Shown: positions 57,071-64,000 of the stretch, piece by piece | Layout of the letters: each line of letters opens with the position of its first letter | Numbering within the stretch: the stretch's first letter is position 1 | Origin: Chloroflexota bacterium | Lineage (GTDB): Bacteria; Chloroflexota; Anaerolineae; UBA4142 | DNA length: 64,000 nt | Assembly: GCA_023381515.1 (NCBI GenBank) | Contig: JAMCQI010000070.1 | Span: 1-64,000, forward strand | Reading direction: 5' to 3' | Position numbers and translations under genes: made by a program | Notes under the pieces: model-generated | Seen by the model: the letters and a program-made list of their open reading frames with translations, nothing else | Told to the model about the DNA's origin: nothing | Database searches by the model: none

Positions 57071-58816
57071 ATGAAACGTGCTCCTTCGCGGATGCCTTCA
57101 TTGGAAACCTTTCTTTGGGTCCTTGCGGCGGTGTTGGCCTTTGTGGCGTTCATTCTGTTTGCCCCAGGCTTTTTCAGTGCGCCGGCCGCGACGGCCAAGT
57201 CTTCCACTGCCTTACCCACAATTACACCTCGACCAACCCTGACGCCGCTCCCGCCGCTCACCGTTCTACCACCCTTCGCGCCCGCGCCCATAGTGCGAAC
57301 GCCGCAGCCGGTGGCGACGCCCGCCGCAGGCGCGCAGACATTTACGTTTATCGCCAACCCTACTCTCTCAGGATGGGTGAGAACGGGCGAATCGCTCCCG
57401 CACTGGGGGGACCGCAATCTGAACGTCGGCGTCCTGAAGGGAGATCAGTACCAAGCGGTTTTGTACTTTGATCTATCGACGCTGGCGCCGGGGACCAAGA
57501 TCCTTTACGCCGACGTGGAACTGACGGGTCTGCAGCGGGACAAGTTGAGCGCCGCTGGGACGTGGAACCTCCGGTTGCTCAAGCCGGACTTGATCCCAAA
57601 CTGGGTGAATCGCTCCCCGGCGGATTTGAGCAAGGCGGCGACAGCGGCCGATATCGGAAAACAACTCAAGCCGGAGGACTTGGGCGTCGGCATCGTCAAT
57701 CAATTCATCTTTCAACCGGACCAATTGCCTCTCCTGGTCCAAGCAATCGACGGAAGTGGGATCGTCACGTTCCGCGTCGACGGAACGACAAACCAGCGCG
57801 ACAGTCTGTTCGTCTGGGACAATGGCGGCATCGATTTGAATGCGGGAGCGCATCCGGTCCTGCGTATCGTAGCGGTCCCCGGCAAATTCGTGTCGGTGAC
57901 GAACACGCCCACCCCGATGAACATCATTACCGCCGCGGCGGAGGCGCAGACGCAAGCGGCGCACAACCAACGTTATGGGACGCCGACGCCATTTCCGCGC
58001 AACTATGCGACGGCGACGCCGTATTTCCTGATCACACCAAGACCGACGCCGGCGAATCCGGAGACTCCCACCGCGGCCGCGGCGCTAGCCACCGCGATCG
58101 CAGAGACGACCGGGACCTACACGCCGACGCCGTCGAATTGGGCCACGGCCTTTCCGACGCCGACGTCGCTCTATATTCCGCTCGACACGCTGACGCCGTT
58201 TGCGACGCCGACCGCGATTCCGGGACCGGACCAACTGATGGAGACGCCGATTCCCGCGAACGTGCGTGGCACCATCCTGTTCTACTCGGACCATTTTGGG
58301 AACAAGATGCCGCTGCAGATGAACGCGCAAGGTGCGCTCTTGCAGGCGCTCAGCGGGCCGGACCTCTACAACCAGGCCATGGCACGCGAGCCCTACTCGC
58401 CGAACCGAAGCCTCGTCGCAATCCAGGCGCCCGATTCGGCGGGTCTCTTGCAGATCTGGATCTACGATCCGCAGTACGGAACCAAGACGCCGGTCTCGAA
58501 TATCACCAGGGGCCTGACGTACGCCCCCGCCTGGTCGCCGGATGGGTCGAAAATTGCGTATGTGAGCACTCAGACGGGGATGACGGAAATCTTTGTGTAC
58601 GACATTGCGACGCGCACCGCACGGCAAGTGACCTTTAGCACCGGACTGGTCTATAACCAGCATCCTTCGTGGTCGCCGGACGGGAAGAGCATTGTGTTCA
58701 TGTCGAACCGGGATACGGGGCATTTCCAGATCTGGGTGATGAATTCCGATGGAAGCGATATGCACAACATCAGCAATAGTCCGTACAACGATACGGACCC
58801 GGTCTGGGTGAAGTAA
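57071..58816 (+). CDS. Membrane-anchored DNRLRE-like and TolB beta-propeller protein with Thr/Pro linkers
   Basis: 581 residues from ATG 57071, 5 bases after AGGAG. A membrane helix (about 13-35), a Thr/Pro linker, a DNRLRE-like domain (about 85-290; AVLYFDLSTLAPGTKILYADVELTG), a long Thr/Pro/Ala linker (about 295-400) and a C-terminal run of PD40/TolB repeats (APAWSPDGSKIAYVS, HPSWSPDGKSIVFMS). No enzyme motif. The Thr/Pro linkers would be good O-glycosylation targets, which fits the nearby transferase genes. First gene of a four-gene + strand operon. Confidence 0.82.
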   Translation: MKRAPSRMPSLETFLWVLAAVLAFVAFILFAPGFFSAPAATAKSSTALPTITPRPTLTPLPPLTVLPPFAPAPIVRTPQPVATPAAGAQTFTFIANPTLSGWVRTGESLPHWGDRNLNVGVLKGDQYQAVLYFDLSTLAPGTKILYADVELTGLQRDKLSAAGTWNLRLLKPDLIPNWVNRSPADLSKAATAADIGKQLKPEDLGVGIVNQFIFQPDQLPLLVQAIDGSGIVTFRVDGTTNQRDSLFVWDNGGIDLNAGAHPVLRIVAVPGKFVSVTNTPTPMNIITAAAEAQTQAAHNQRYGTPTPFPRNYATATPYFLITPRPTPANPETPTAAAALATAIAETTGTYTPTPSNWATAFPTPTSLYIPLDTLTPFATPTAIPGPDQLMETPIPANVRGTILFYSDHFGNKMPLQMNAQGALLQALSGPDLYNQAMAREPYSPNRSLVAIQAPDSAGLLQIWIYDPQYGTKTPVSNITRGLTYAPAWSPDGSKIAYVSTQTGMTEIFVYDIATRTARQVTFSTGLVYNQHPSWSPDGKSIVFMSNRDTGHFQIWVMNSDGSDMHNISNSPYNDTDPVWVK

Positions 58817-58819
58817 TCG

Positions 58820-60928
58820 ATGAGGCGGATCAAGAACCGCATTCTCGCGGGCATTGCCATCACACTCGTGGCGCTGATTCTTATTACCGTGGGCCAGATC
58901 TGGAACGAGGCCGCGACCCTCGGCTATTTGCTGAGTCGTGCCTCGATTGTCCCCGCAGCTCCGGCGCTGGCGCAGGCGCCGACCGCCGCGGCGCCTGCGG
59001 ATACAGCGCTCACGAACATAACCATCTCGCCGAGTACACCCCCGTCTCCGGCCGCGAGCGTGACGCGCCCCGCTGCGCCAGGCCAGCCGATTCGGGCCGC
59101 GTTCTATTACGGCTGGTTCCCGGAGGCTTGGAACCAAAAGGGCATCCAGCCCTTTACGAATTACCATCCGACGCTTGGCTACTATAACAGCTCCGATCCG
59201 GCGGTTGTCCGGGAACAGATTGCCGCGATGCAGTACGGCAACATCGACGTCGGAATTGCTTCATGGTGGGGACCGAACACGCCGACGGACCAGCGGATGC
59301 CCATCCTCTTGAAGGCCGCGGAGGGCACGAACTTTCAGTGGACGATCTACTATGAGGCCGAAGGGCAGGGCAATCCAAGCCCTAGCCAAATCACCTCTGA
59401 CCTGACGTACATCCGGGACCATTATGCCGGCGATCCGAGCTATTTCAAGATCGACGGCCGTTTTGTCGTGTTCGTCTATGGGGACCCTACGGACAACTGC
59501 GACATGTCAAGCCGCTGGAGCCAAGGCAACACGGTCAATGCCTATATCGTCCTCAAGGTCTTTCCGAATTACCGCCAATGCCCCAGCCAGCCGGATAGTT
59601 GGCACCAATATGCGCCCGCGGTGGCCGAATCTCACCAGTCCGGTTTCAGTTATTCGATCAGTCCCGGCTTTTGGCTGGCCGGGCAGAAAGAGCGACTGCC
59701 CCGCGATCTCGCCCGCTGGTATGCGAGCGTACGAAACATGGTTGCCTCGAACGCGTCTTTCCAGTTGATTACGACCTTTAACGAATGGGGCGAAGGAACC
59801 GCGGTCGAATCGGCACAGGATTGGGCAACCGCTTCGGGCTATGGGGCATACCTGGACGCCCTGCACACAAACGGTGAGGGAGGACCGCCTGGCGTGGGGG
59901 CGTCCGCGCAGGCAACGGCGGGGGCCGCGGCGCCATCTGGGCAGACAACGTCGCCCCCGGCTCAGGCGGCGCCGACGCTGACAGAGACACCCGCTCCGTC
60001 TGCCTTCCCGCTGCCTTCGCTCGTGCCGCCCAAGCTCAGCCTGCCGCTGCCAAACCTCCTGCCGGGCCAGGACCCGGTTCTCGCAGGCGCGGGTGACATC
60101 GCCTGTGACCCGAGCGACCCGAATTACAACAACGGAAACGGGGGCAAGAACAACTGCCACGAAAAGGCGACCTCGGACCTCTTGCTTTCGTTGAAGGAGA
60201 GTGGGAATCTGACCGCGGTGTTTAACCTCGGCGACAATCAATACGAGAACGGCGCCGGCGCCAAGTACGGCACGTCATACGATCAGACGTGGGGGCGCTT
60301 GAAGGATATCACTTATCCCGCGGTCGGGAATCACGAGTATCTCACGCCTGGGGCGACCCCCTATTTTCAATACTTTGCCTCCACGGCCGGAGTCTCTCAA
60401 AAGGGTTACTATAGCTACGATCTCGGCACCTGGCATATTGTCGTGGTCAACAGCAATTGCTCGCGGGTAGGCGGCTGCAGCACAGGTTCTCCCCAGGAGC
60501 AGTGGCTGCGATCCGATTTGGCGGCGAATGCGGGCAAGTGCACGCTGGCGTATTGGCATCACCCGCTCTTTTCCTCGGGGGGGCATGGCGCCGACGCGGC
60601 AATGCAGCCGATCTGGCAGGACCTGTACGATTACGGTACGGCGTTGGTGTTGAACGGCCACGATCACGACTATGAACGCTTTGCACCGCAAGACCCGAAC
60701 GGGGCGGCGGACCCGAACGGGATACGCGAGTTTGTGGTAGGGACCGGTGGAAAGAATCACACGCATCTGAAACAACTCCAGCCGAACAGCGAGGTCTTTA
60801 ACGACAATACGTTCGGCGTGCTCAAGCTGACGCTGCATCCCAAGGGCTATGATTGGCAGTTCCTGCCGGAGCCGGGCAAGACGTTTACGGACACGGGGAG
60901 CGGAGTGTGCGCGGCGCGCAAAGGATAA
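58820..60928 (+). CDS. Fusion of GH99-like hydrolase and metallophosphoesterase, membrane-anchored
   Basis: 702 residues. Membrane helix (about 8-28), low-complexity Pro/Ala segment, GH99-like domain (about 95-350: RAAFYYGWFPEAWNQKG, VGIASWWGPNTPTDQRMP, TIYYEAEGQGNPSP, TTFNEWGEGTAVE), a Thr/Pro/Ala linker, then a calcineurin-type phosphoesterase with intact motifs GAGDIACD, FNLGDNQYE, GNHEYL, YWHHPLF and GHDHDYERF. The two activities are separate genes in the divergent operon (47801 and 43751), supporting one shared pathway such as trimming of phosphorylated mannans. Starts 3 bases after the previous stop. Confidence 0.87.
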   Translation: MRRIKNRILAGIAITLVALILITVGQIWNEAATLGYLLSRASIVPAAPALAQAPTAAAPADTALTNITISPSTPPSPAASVTRPAAPGQPIRAAFYYGWFPEAWNQKGIQPFTNYHPTLGYYNSSDPAVVREQIAAMQYGNIDVGIASWWGPNTPTDQRMPILLKAAEGTNFQWTIYYEAEGQGNPSPSQITSDLTYIRDHYAGDPSYFKIDGRFVVFVYGDPTDNCDMSSRWSQGNTVNAYIVLKVFPNYRQCPSQPDSWHQYAPAVAESHQSGFSYSISPGFWLAGQKERLPRDLARWYASVRNMVASNASFQLITTFNEWGEGTAVESAQDWATASGYGAYLDALHTNGEGGPPGVGASAQATAGAAAPSGQTTSPPAQAAPTLTETPAPSAFPLPSLVPPKLSLPLPNLLPGQDPVLAGAGDIACDPSDPNYNNGNGGKNNCHEKATSDLLLSLKESGNLTAVFNLGDNQYENGAGAKYGTSYDQTWGRLKDITYPAVGNHEYLTPGATPYFQYFASTAGVSQKGYYSYDLGTWHIVVVNSNCSRVGGCSTGSPQEQWLRSDLAANAGKCTLAYWHHPLFSSGGHGADAAMQPIWQDLYDYGTALVLNGHDHDYERFAPQDPNGAADPNGIREFVVGTGGKNHTHLKQLQPNSEVFNDNTFGVLKLTLHPKGYDWQFLPEPGKTFTDTGSGVCAARKG

Positions 60929-60935
60929 AGCCAGA

Positions 60936-62021
60936 ATGGATGGGCCATCTCATTTATTCGCAGTGGTGTTAGCGGGAGGTACGGGGACGCGATTGTGGCC
61001 GCGGAGCCGACGCGAGCGTCCCAAGCAATTGCTGCCAATCTTTTCCAAGCGGACCATGCTGCAGGAGACGTGCGACCGGATTCGCCCGGTTGTCCCCGCG
61101 AATCACATTTTTGTAATCACGAATGAAGGTTACGTCGGACCCGCGCGGGAACAACTGCCCGATCTTCCACCGCAGAATATCATCGGCGAACCGGAAGGGC
61201 ATGGGACGGCGCCGGCGATCGGGCTGGGAGCGCTGCACATCGGCAAGATCGACTCGCACGCGGTCATGATTTCGCTGCACGCCGACCATTACATCGCGCG
61301 GGCGGACGGGTTTCGCGCGGCGGTTCTGAACGCGGCCAGTATGGCCTCCGAAGGGTATCTCGTCACGCTCGGGATCCAGCCGGCAACTCCCGAAACGGGC
61401 TATGGGTATATCCGGCGGGGCGAACTCGTCGCCACTTTGGGCGAGCAGCCGGTGTACCGCGTCGCGCAATTTCTTGAAAAACCGGACTTGACGCAGGCGC
61501 ACAAGCTCCTGGCGAGCGGCGAATACTATTGGAACAGCGGGATATTTGCCTGGCGGCTTTCGACGCTGTGGGAAGAATTTGGATTATACCAGCCGCGGCT
61601 GAGGGAACAATTGTTGAACATTGGTGGAGAGATGGGGACTGGAGAGTATGACGCGAATCTGCGGCGCGTGTGGGGAGGTATCGCGACCGAGACGATCGAC
61701 ATCGGGATCATGGAGAAATCGCAGCGCATCACCGTTCTGCCAATCGATGTGGGCTGGAGCGACGTGGGCAATTGGGCGACGCTCCTGGATTTACTTCCCG
61801 CAGACCCAAGGGCGAACGTGGTCGTAGGAGAACATGTGGGCGTTGACACCGGCTCGTCCTTGTTGTATAGTTCAGGGCGCCTGATCGCGACCGTCGGCTT
61901 GTCCGATATGATCGTGGTCGACACCGACGATGCGCTCCTCATCTGCCCCAAAGATCGCGCCCAAGAGGTCAAGCATCTGGTCGAAGCTCTAAGGAAGGAT
62001 AACAAAGTCAAGTACTTGTGA
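60936..62021 (+). CDS. manC: Mannose-1-phosphate guanylyltransferase
   Basis: 361 residues from ATG 60936, selected because the family motif begins at once (VVLAGGTGTRLWPRSRRERPK). It makes GDP-mannose from GTP and mannose-1-phosphate. Further motifs: EPEGHGTAPAIGL, ISLHADHYI, ETGYGYIRRGE, FLEKPDL, YWNSGIFAWR and VGWSDVGNW. There is no fused isomerase domain, so it is the short form. It follows the GH99-phosphoesterase gene by 7 bases and overlaps the next gene (TGATG). Confidence 0.93.
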   Translation: MDGPSHLFAVVLAGGTGTRLWPRSRRERPKQLLPIFSKRTMLQETCDRIRPVVPANHIFVITNEGYVGPAREQLPDLPPQNIIGEPEGHGTAPAIGLGALHIGKIDSHAVMISLHADHYIARADGFRAAVLNAASMASEGYLVTLGIQPATPETGYGYIRRGELVATLGEQPVYRVAQFLEKPDLTQAHKLLASGEYYWNSGIFAWRLSTLWEEFGLYQPRLREQLLNIGGEMGTGEYDANLRRVWGGIATETIDIGIMEKSQRITVLPIDVGWSDVGNWATLLDLLPADPRANVVVGEHVGVDTGSSLLYSSGRLIATVGLSDMIVVDTDDALLICPKDRAQEVKHLVEALRKDNKVKYL

Positions 62022-63073
62022 TGCCCGCTCGTCCAAGGTCGCATTTACGCCTGTACCACGCCCGCCCCGATCAGGTGCGTGAATTGAATACCCTGCATGC
62101 GGCGACCGTAACCCTGCTCAGCACGCTCGAACTCGACGTTCTGCTTGACCTTGCCCTCACGGCAGCCCTGCGTGCTGTCCCGACTGCCGAAGGGGGTATT
62201 TTGTTTTTGGTGGACGAGACGAGCGGCAAGCTGCAGGTGCGGGCGGTGAAGGGGCACACGGACGCACGCGTGGCCCCCCTCGTTCCGATGCAGGTCCCCG
62301 GTTATATCGTCCGAGCGGTCCGTGAGCGCTCACCCATACTCGTTGAAGATACACAGTCGGACCCGAACCTCGCCTACCAAGGAGATATCCGGGAACTGCA
62401 AGAGATTGCCTCTTGCCTTGTCGCTCCCCTCTTGTTGGGTGAGCAGGTACTGGGCGTGCTGTTGCTCGAGAGCTCCGAGCAGGATGTGTTTGCCCCGTCG
62501 GATCTGCGTTTGCTCGCGGCTTTCGCGGCAACGGCCGGGGTGGCAATTCGCAATGCCCAGGTCCATGCCGAGGTGCAGCGGCAGGCGATTACGGACCACC
62601 TGACCGGATTGTACAACCGGCGCGGGCTCGCGGACTTGGGACAGCGCGAAATCGAGCGAGCCAAGCGCTTCAAGCATCCGCTGTCGGCGATCTTGATGGA
62701 CCTGGACCATTTCAAGCAGGTCAACGACACGTACGGCCACGCGGTCGGCGATATGGTCATTTACACGACGGCCCAACGCTGCCGGAAGAACATCCGGCAC
62801 ATTGACGTCATTGCTCGCTACGGTGGAGAAGAGTTCGTGGTGCTGCTCCCGGAAACCGATATGCCGACGCTGTACCGTGTGGCCGAGCGCCTGCGCGAAG
62901 CCATGGCCGAGTCGCCCGTGGAAACGGAAAGGGGTCCCGTTTACGTGACCGTGAGCCTGGGGGTGACGATGGCGACGGAAGACACGCTGGACCTGATGAC
63001 GCTAATCAACCGGGCGGACGAGGCGTTGTATGTCGCGAAGCAGATGGGAGGGAATCAGTTAGTAGTTAGATAA
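62021..63073 (+). CDS. Diguanylate cyclase with GAF sensor domain
   Basis: 350 residues from ATG 62021, which shares a base with the manC stop. N-terminal GAF domain (about 25-180) followed by a GGDEF domain: DHLTGLYNRRG, LMDLDHFKQVNDTYGHAVGD and RYGGEEFVVLLPE with the active GGEEF. RHID stands five residues before it, matching the RxxD product-inhibition site. It should make c-di-GMP in response to a small ligand or redox signal sensed by GAF. Location at the end of a surface-glycan operon suggests control of exopolysaccharide or attachment. Confidence 0.93.
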   Translation: MPARPRSHLRLYHARPDQVRELNTLHAATVTLLSTLELDVLLDLALTAALRAVPTAEGGILFLVDETSGKLQVRAVKGHTDARVAPLVPMQVPGYIVRAVRERSPILVEDTQSDPNLAYQGDIRELQEIASCLVAPLLLGEQVLGVLLLESSEQDVFAPSDLRLLAAFAATAGVAIRNAQVHAEVQRQAITDHLTGLYNRRGLADLGQREIERAKRFKHPLSAILMDLDHFKQVNDTYGHAVGDMVIYTTAQRCRKNIRHIDVIARYGGEEFVVLLPETDMPTLYRVAERLREAMAESPVETERGPVYVTVSLGVTMATEDTLDLMTLINRADEALYVAKQMGGNQLVVR

Positions 63074-63175
63074 TGGCATGGTTCAGAATAAAGGTTCCAG
63101 GTTCGGAAGAGGTGAACGCAGATACGGAACATGAAACTTGGCCTTGAAACCTGAAACTTGTGTGTGTGTATCAGG

Positions 63176-63206
63176 CGCCCGTGGATTCGAAAGCCGTCCA
63201 TGGGCG
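63176..63206 (+). terminator. Weak terminator-like hairpin after the cyclase gene
   Basis: CGCCCGTGGA pairs with TCCATGGGCG (one G-T pair) over an 11-base loop, followed by TTGTTGTG. It is preceded by word-like repeats (TGAAACTTGG, CTGAAACTTG) at 63125-63160. Confidence 0.4.
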
Positions 63207-63285
63207 TTGTTGTGTGCACGAGAGGCGGCGGGGCCAACCGCAGGGTGCGTGAGGATAGGTGCGATCTTTCACACATGCCAAAATT

Positions 63286-63313
63286 TTGACAATTGGCGCA
63301 ATTGCCTTAAAAT
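63286..63313 (+). promoter_or_regulatory. Sigma-70 promoter of the terminal response regulator
   Basis: TTGACA, 16 bases and TAAAAT. It implies a leader of about 200 bases before ATG 63522. That leader contains TCTAAC-ACCGCG-GTTAGA (63371-63388), a possible operator or RNA hairpin; nothing else is seen in 63074-63521. Confidence 0.7.
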
Positions 63314-63521
63314 GAGCGCTGTACAACCACCGGCCATCTTGCCACGATTGCAGCACACCTCGTACACTGTTCTAACACCGCGGTTAGACATCGTTCATTC
63401 CGTTACCGGCAGGTTGATTTTATCCTTTACCGATTCCTGGTTTCGTTCAACGTGATCGCGGGTCTTGCACGAAGGGAAAAGCTCGAAGTTTTGCCCATCC
63501 AGGAACAGGAGACAAACAACC

Positions 63522-64000
63522 ATGCTTCGAGTACTCATCGCCGATGACCATGCTGTCCTTCGTATGGGGTTGAAACAACTCGTCGCCGACGAATGCGGAC
63601 AGTCAGATCAAGTTGACTTTGGCGAGGCTCAGAATGGACAAGAGGTGTTGGACCTTGCGCGGCAGCAGCAGTGGGACATTATTCTGCTGGACATCAGTAT
63701 GCCGGGCCGGGACGGGCTGGATGTGCTTCGGGAACTGGTGCACGAACACCCGGATGTGCGCATTCTGGTGTTGAGCATGTACCCGGAAGATCAGTATGCG
63801 GTGCGCGCTCTCAAGATGGGCGCGTCGGGGTATATGACGAAGGAGAGCGCACCGGACGAACTCGCCAAGGCGATTGACCGAATCACGGAGGGAGGGCGGT
63901 ACGTAAGCCCGTCCCTCGCAGAGAAATTGGCCTTTGATCTGAGCACGCGTACGGAAGCGCCGCTTTACGAGATGCTGTCGGACCGCGAGTACCAGGTGCT
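63522..64000 (+). CDS. NarL/FixJ-family response regulator (3' end outside window)
   Basis: The 159 residues visible cover a full receiver domain (RVLIADDHAVLRMGL, phospho-acceptor Asp in IILLDISMPGRDGL, Lys in GYMTKESAPDEL) and the start of the LuxR HTH (MLSDREYQVL). The ATG follows AGGAGACAAACAACC. No kinase is adjacent inside the window. Its own promoter separates it from the glycan operon. Confidence 0.9.
   Translation, partial: MLRVLIADDHAVLRMGLKQLVADECGQSDQVDFGEAQNGQEVLDLARQQQWDIILLDISMPGRDGLDVLRELVHEHPDVRILVLSMYPEDQYAVRALKMGASGYMTKESAPDELAKAIDRITEGGRYVSPSLAEKLAFDLSTRTEAPLYEMLSDREYQV

Overview
The window reads as chromosomal DNA of a GC-rich bacterium, most likely a Chloroflexota (Anaerolineae-like) lineage. 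This rests on Pro/Thr/Ala-rich linkers after lipoprotein and signal sequences, secreted proteins carrying a YLPLV/YLPLI motif, a DUF4446 protein, and small F420-type oxidoreductases. It is an inference from protein style; no rRNA or tRNA gene was seen to confirm it. Housekeeping genes (mutS, mutL, rdgB) and dense co-directional operons argue against a plasmid or phage.

Layout. 1-9.3 kb (+): a CoA-thioester catabolic operon (acyl-CoA ligase, three MaoC-fold proteins, an enoyl-CoA hydratase/isomerase, an alpha/beta hydrolase) continuing into a five-gene branched-chain amino-acid-type ABC transporter with an unusually long LivH. 9.4-12.9 kb (-): a MarR-controlled set with two F420/flavin oxidoreductases and a two-gene drug-type ABC exporter; the marR promoter is near-consensus and its -35 lies in a palindrome. 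13.2-20.7 kb: HDAC-family deacetylase, divergent GT2 glycosyltransferases, DUF4446, rdgB, a class II amidotransferase, a secreted phosphoesterase with a small upstream membrane peptide. 20.7-26.9 kb: a secreted peptidase, then a heme-binding NarX-like sensor kinase, its response regulator and a hexaheme cytochrome. 27-32.6 kb (-): mutS-mutL and a PIN/AbrB toxin-antitoxin-like pair. 32.9-33.2 kb: a consensus promoter and a strong terminator bracket about 264 nt of structured non-coding DNA. 33.4-42.5 kb (+): a redox gene cluster (NuoE, NuoF and NuoG/HoxU-like subunits, an HdrA-MvhD protein split by an in-frame TGA, an FrhB-like flavoprotein, and the GXGXG and FMN/Fe-S modules of glutamate synthase without the glutaminase module). 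42.6-63.1 kb: a secreted SUMF1-like protein and a large cell-surface glycosylation/phosphohydrolase region. 63.5 kb to the end: a truncated response regulator.

How the parts work together. Between 43.7 and 63.1 kb three transcription units start from near-identical promoter-like elements (GGAACGCTTTTGAA core). Together they encode GDP-mannose synthesis (ManC), a polyprenyl-phosphate-mannose-synthase-like GT2-GtrA protein, a GT39/PMT-like membrane transferase, several secreted Ser/Thr/Pro-rich proteins, two GH99-like putative endo-mannosidases, metallophosphoesterases (one with lost metal ligands), a PF04185 phosphoesterase, an HPr-kinase-like P-loop protein and a diguanylate cyclase. I read this as a candidate surface protein O-mannosylation or mannan-remodelling regulon.

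A second theme is repeats. Short palindromes (CCCCGCG-N-CGGGG type) and word-like degenerate repeats lie in intergenic DNA and also inside genes as in-frame linkers: mutS and mutL carry the same repeat-derived peptide, and the HdrA gene carries two such insertions upstream of its premature stop.
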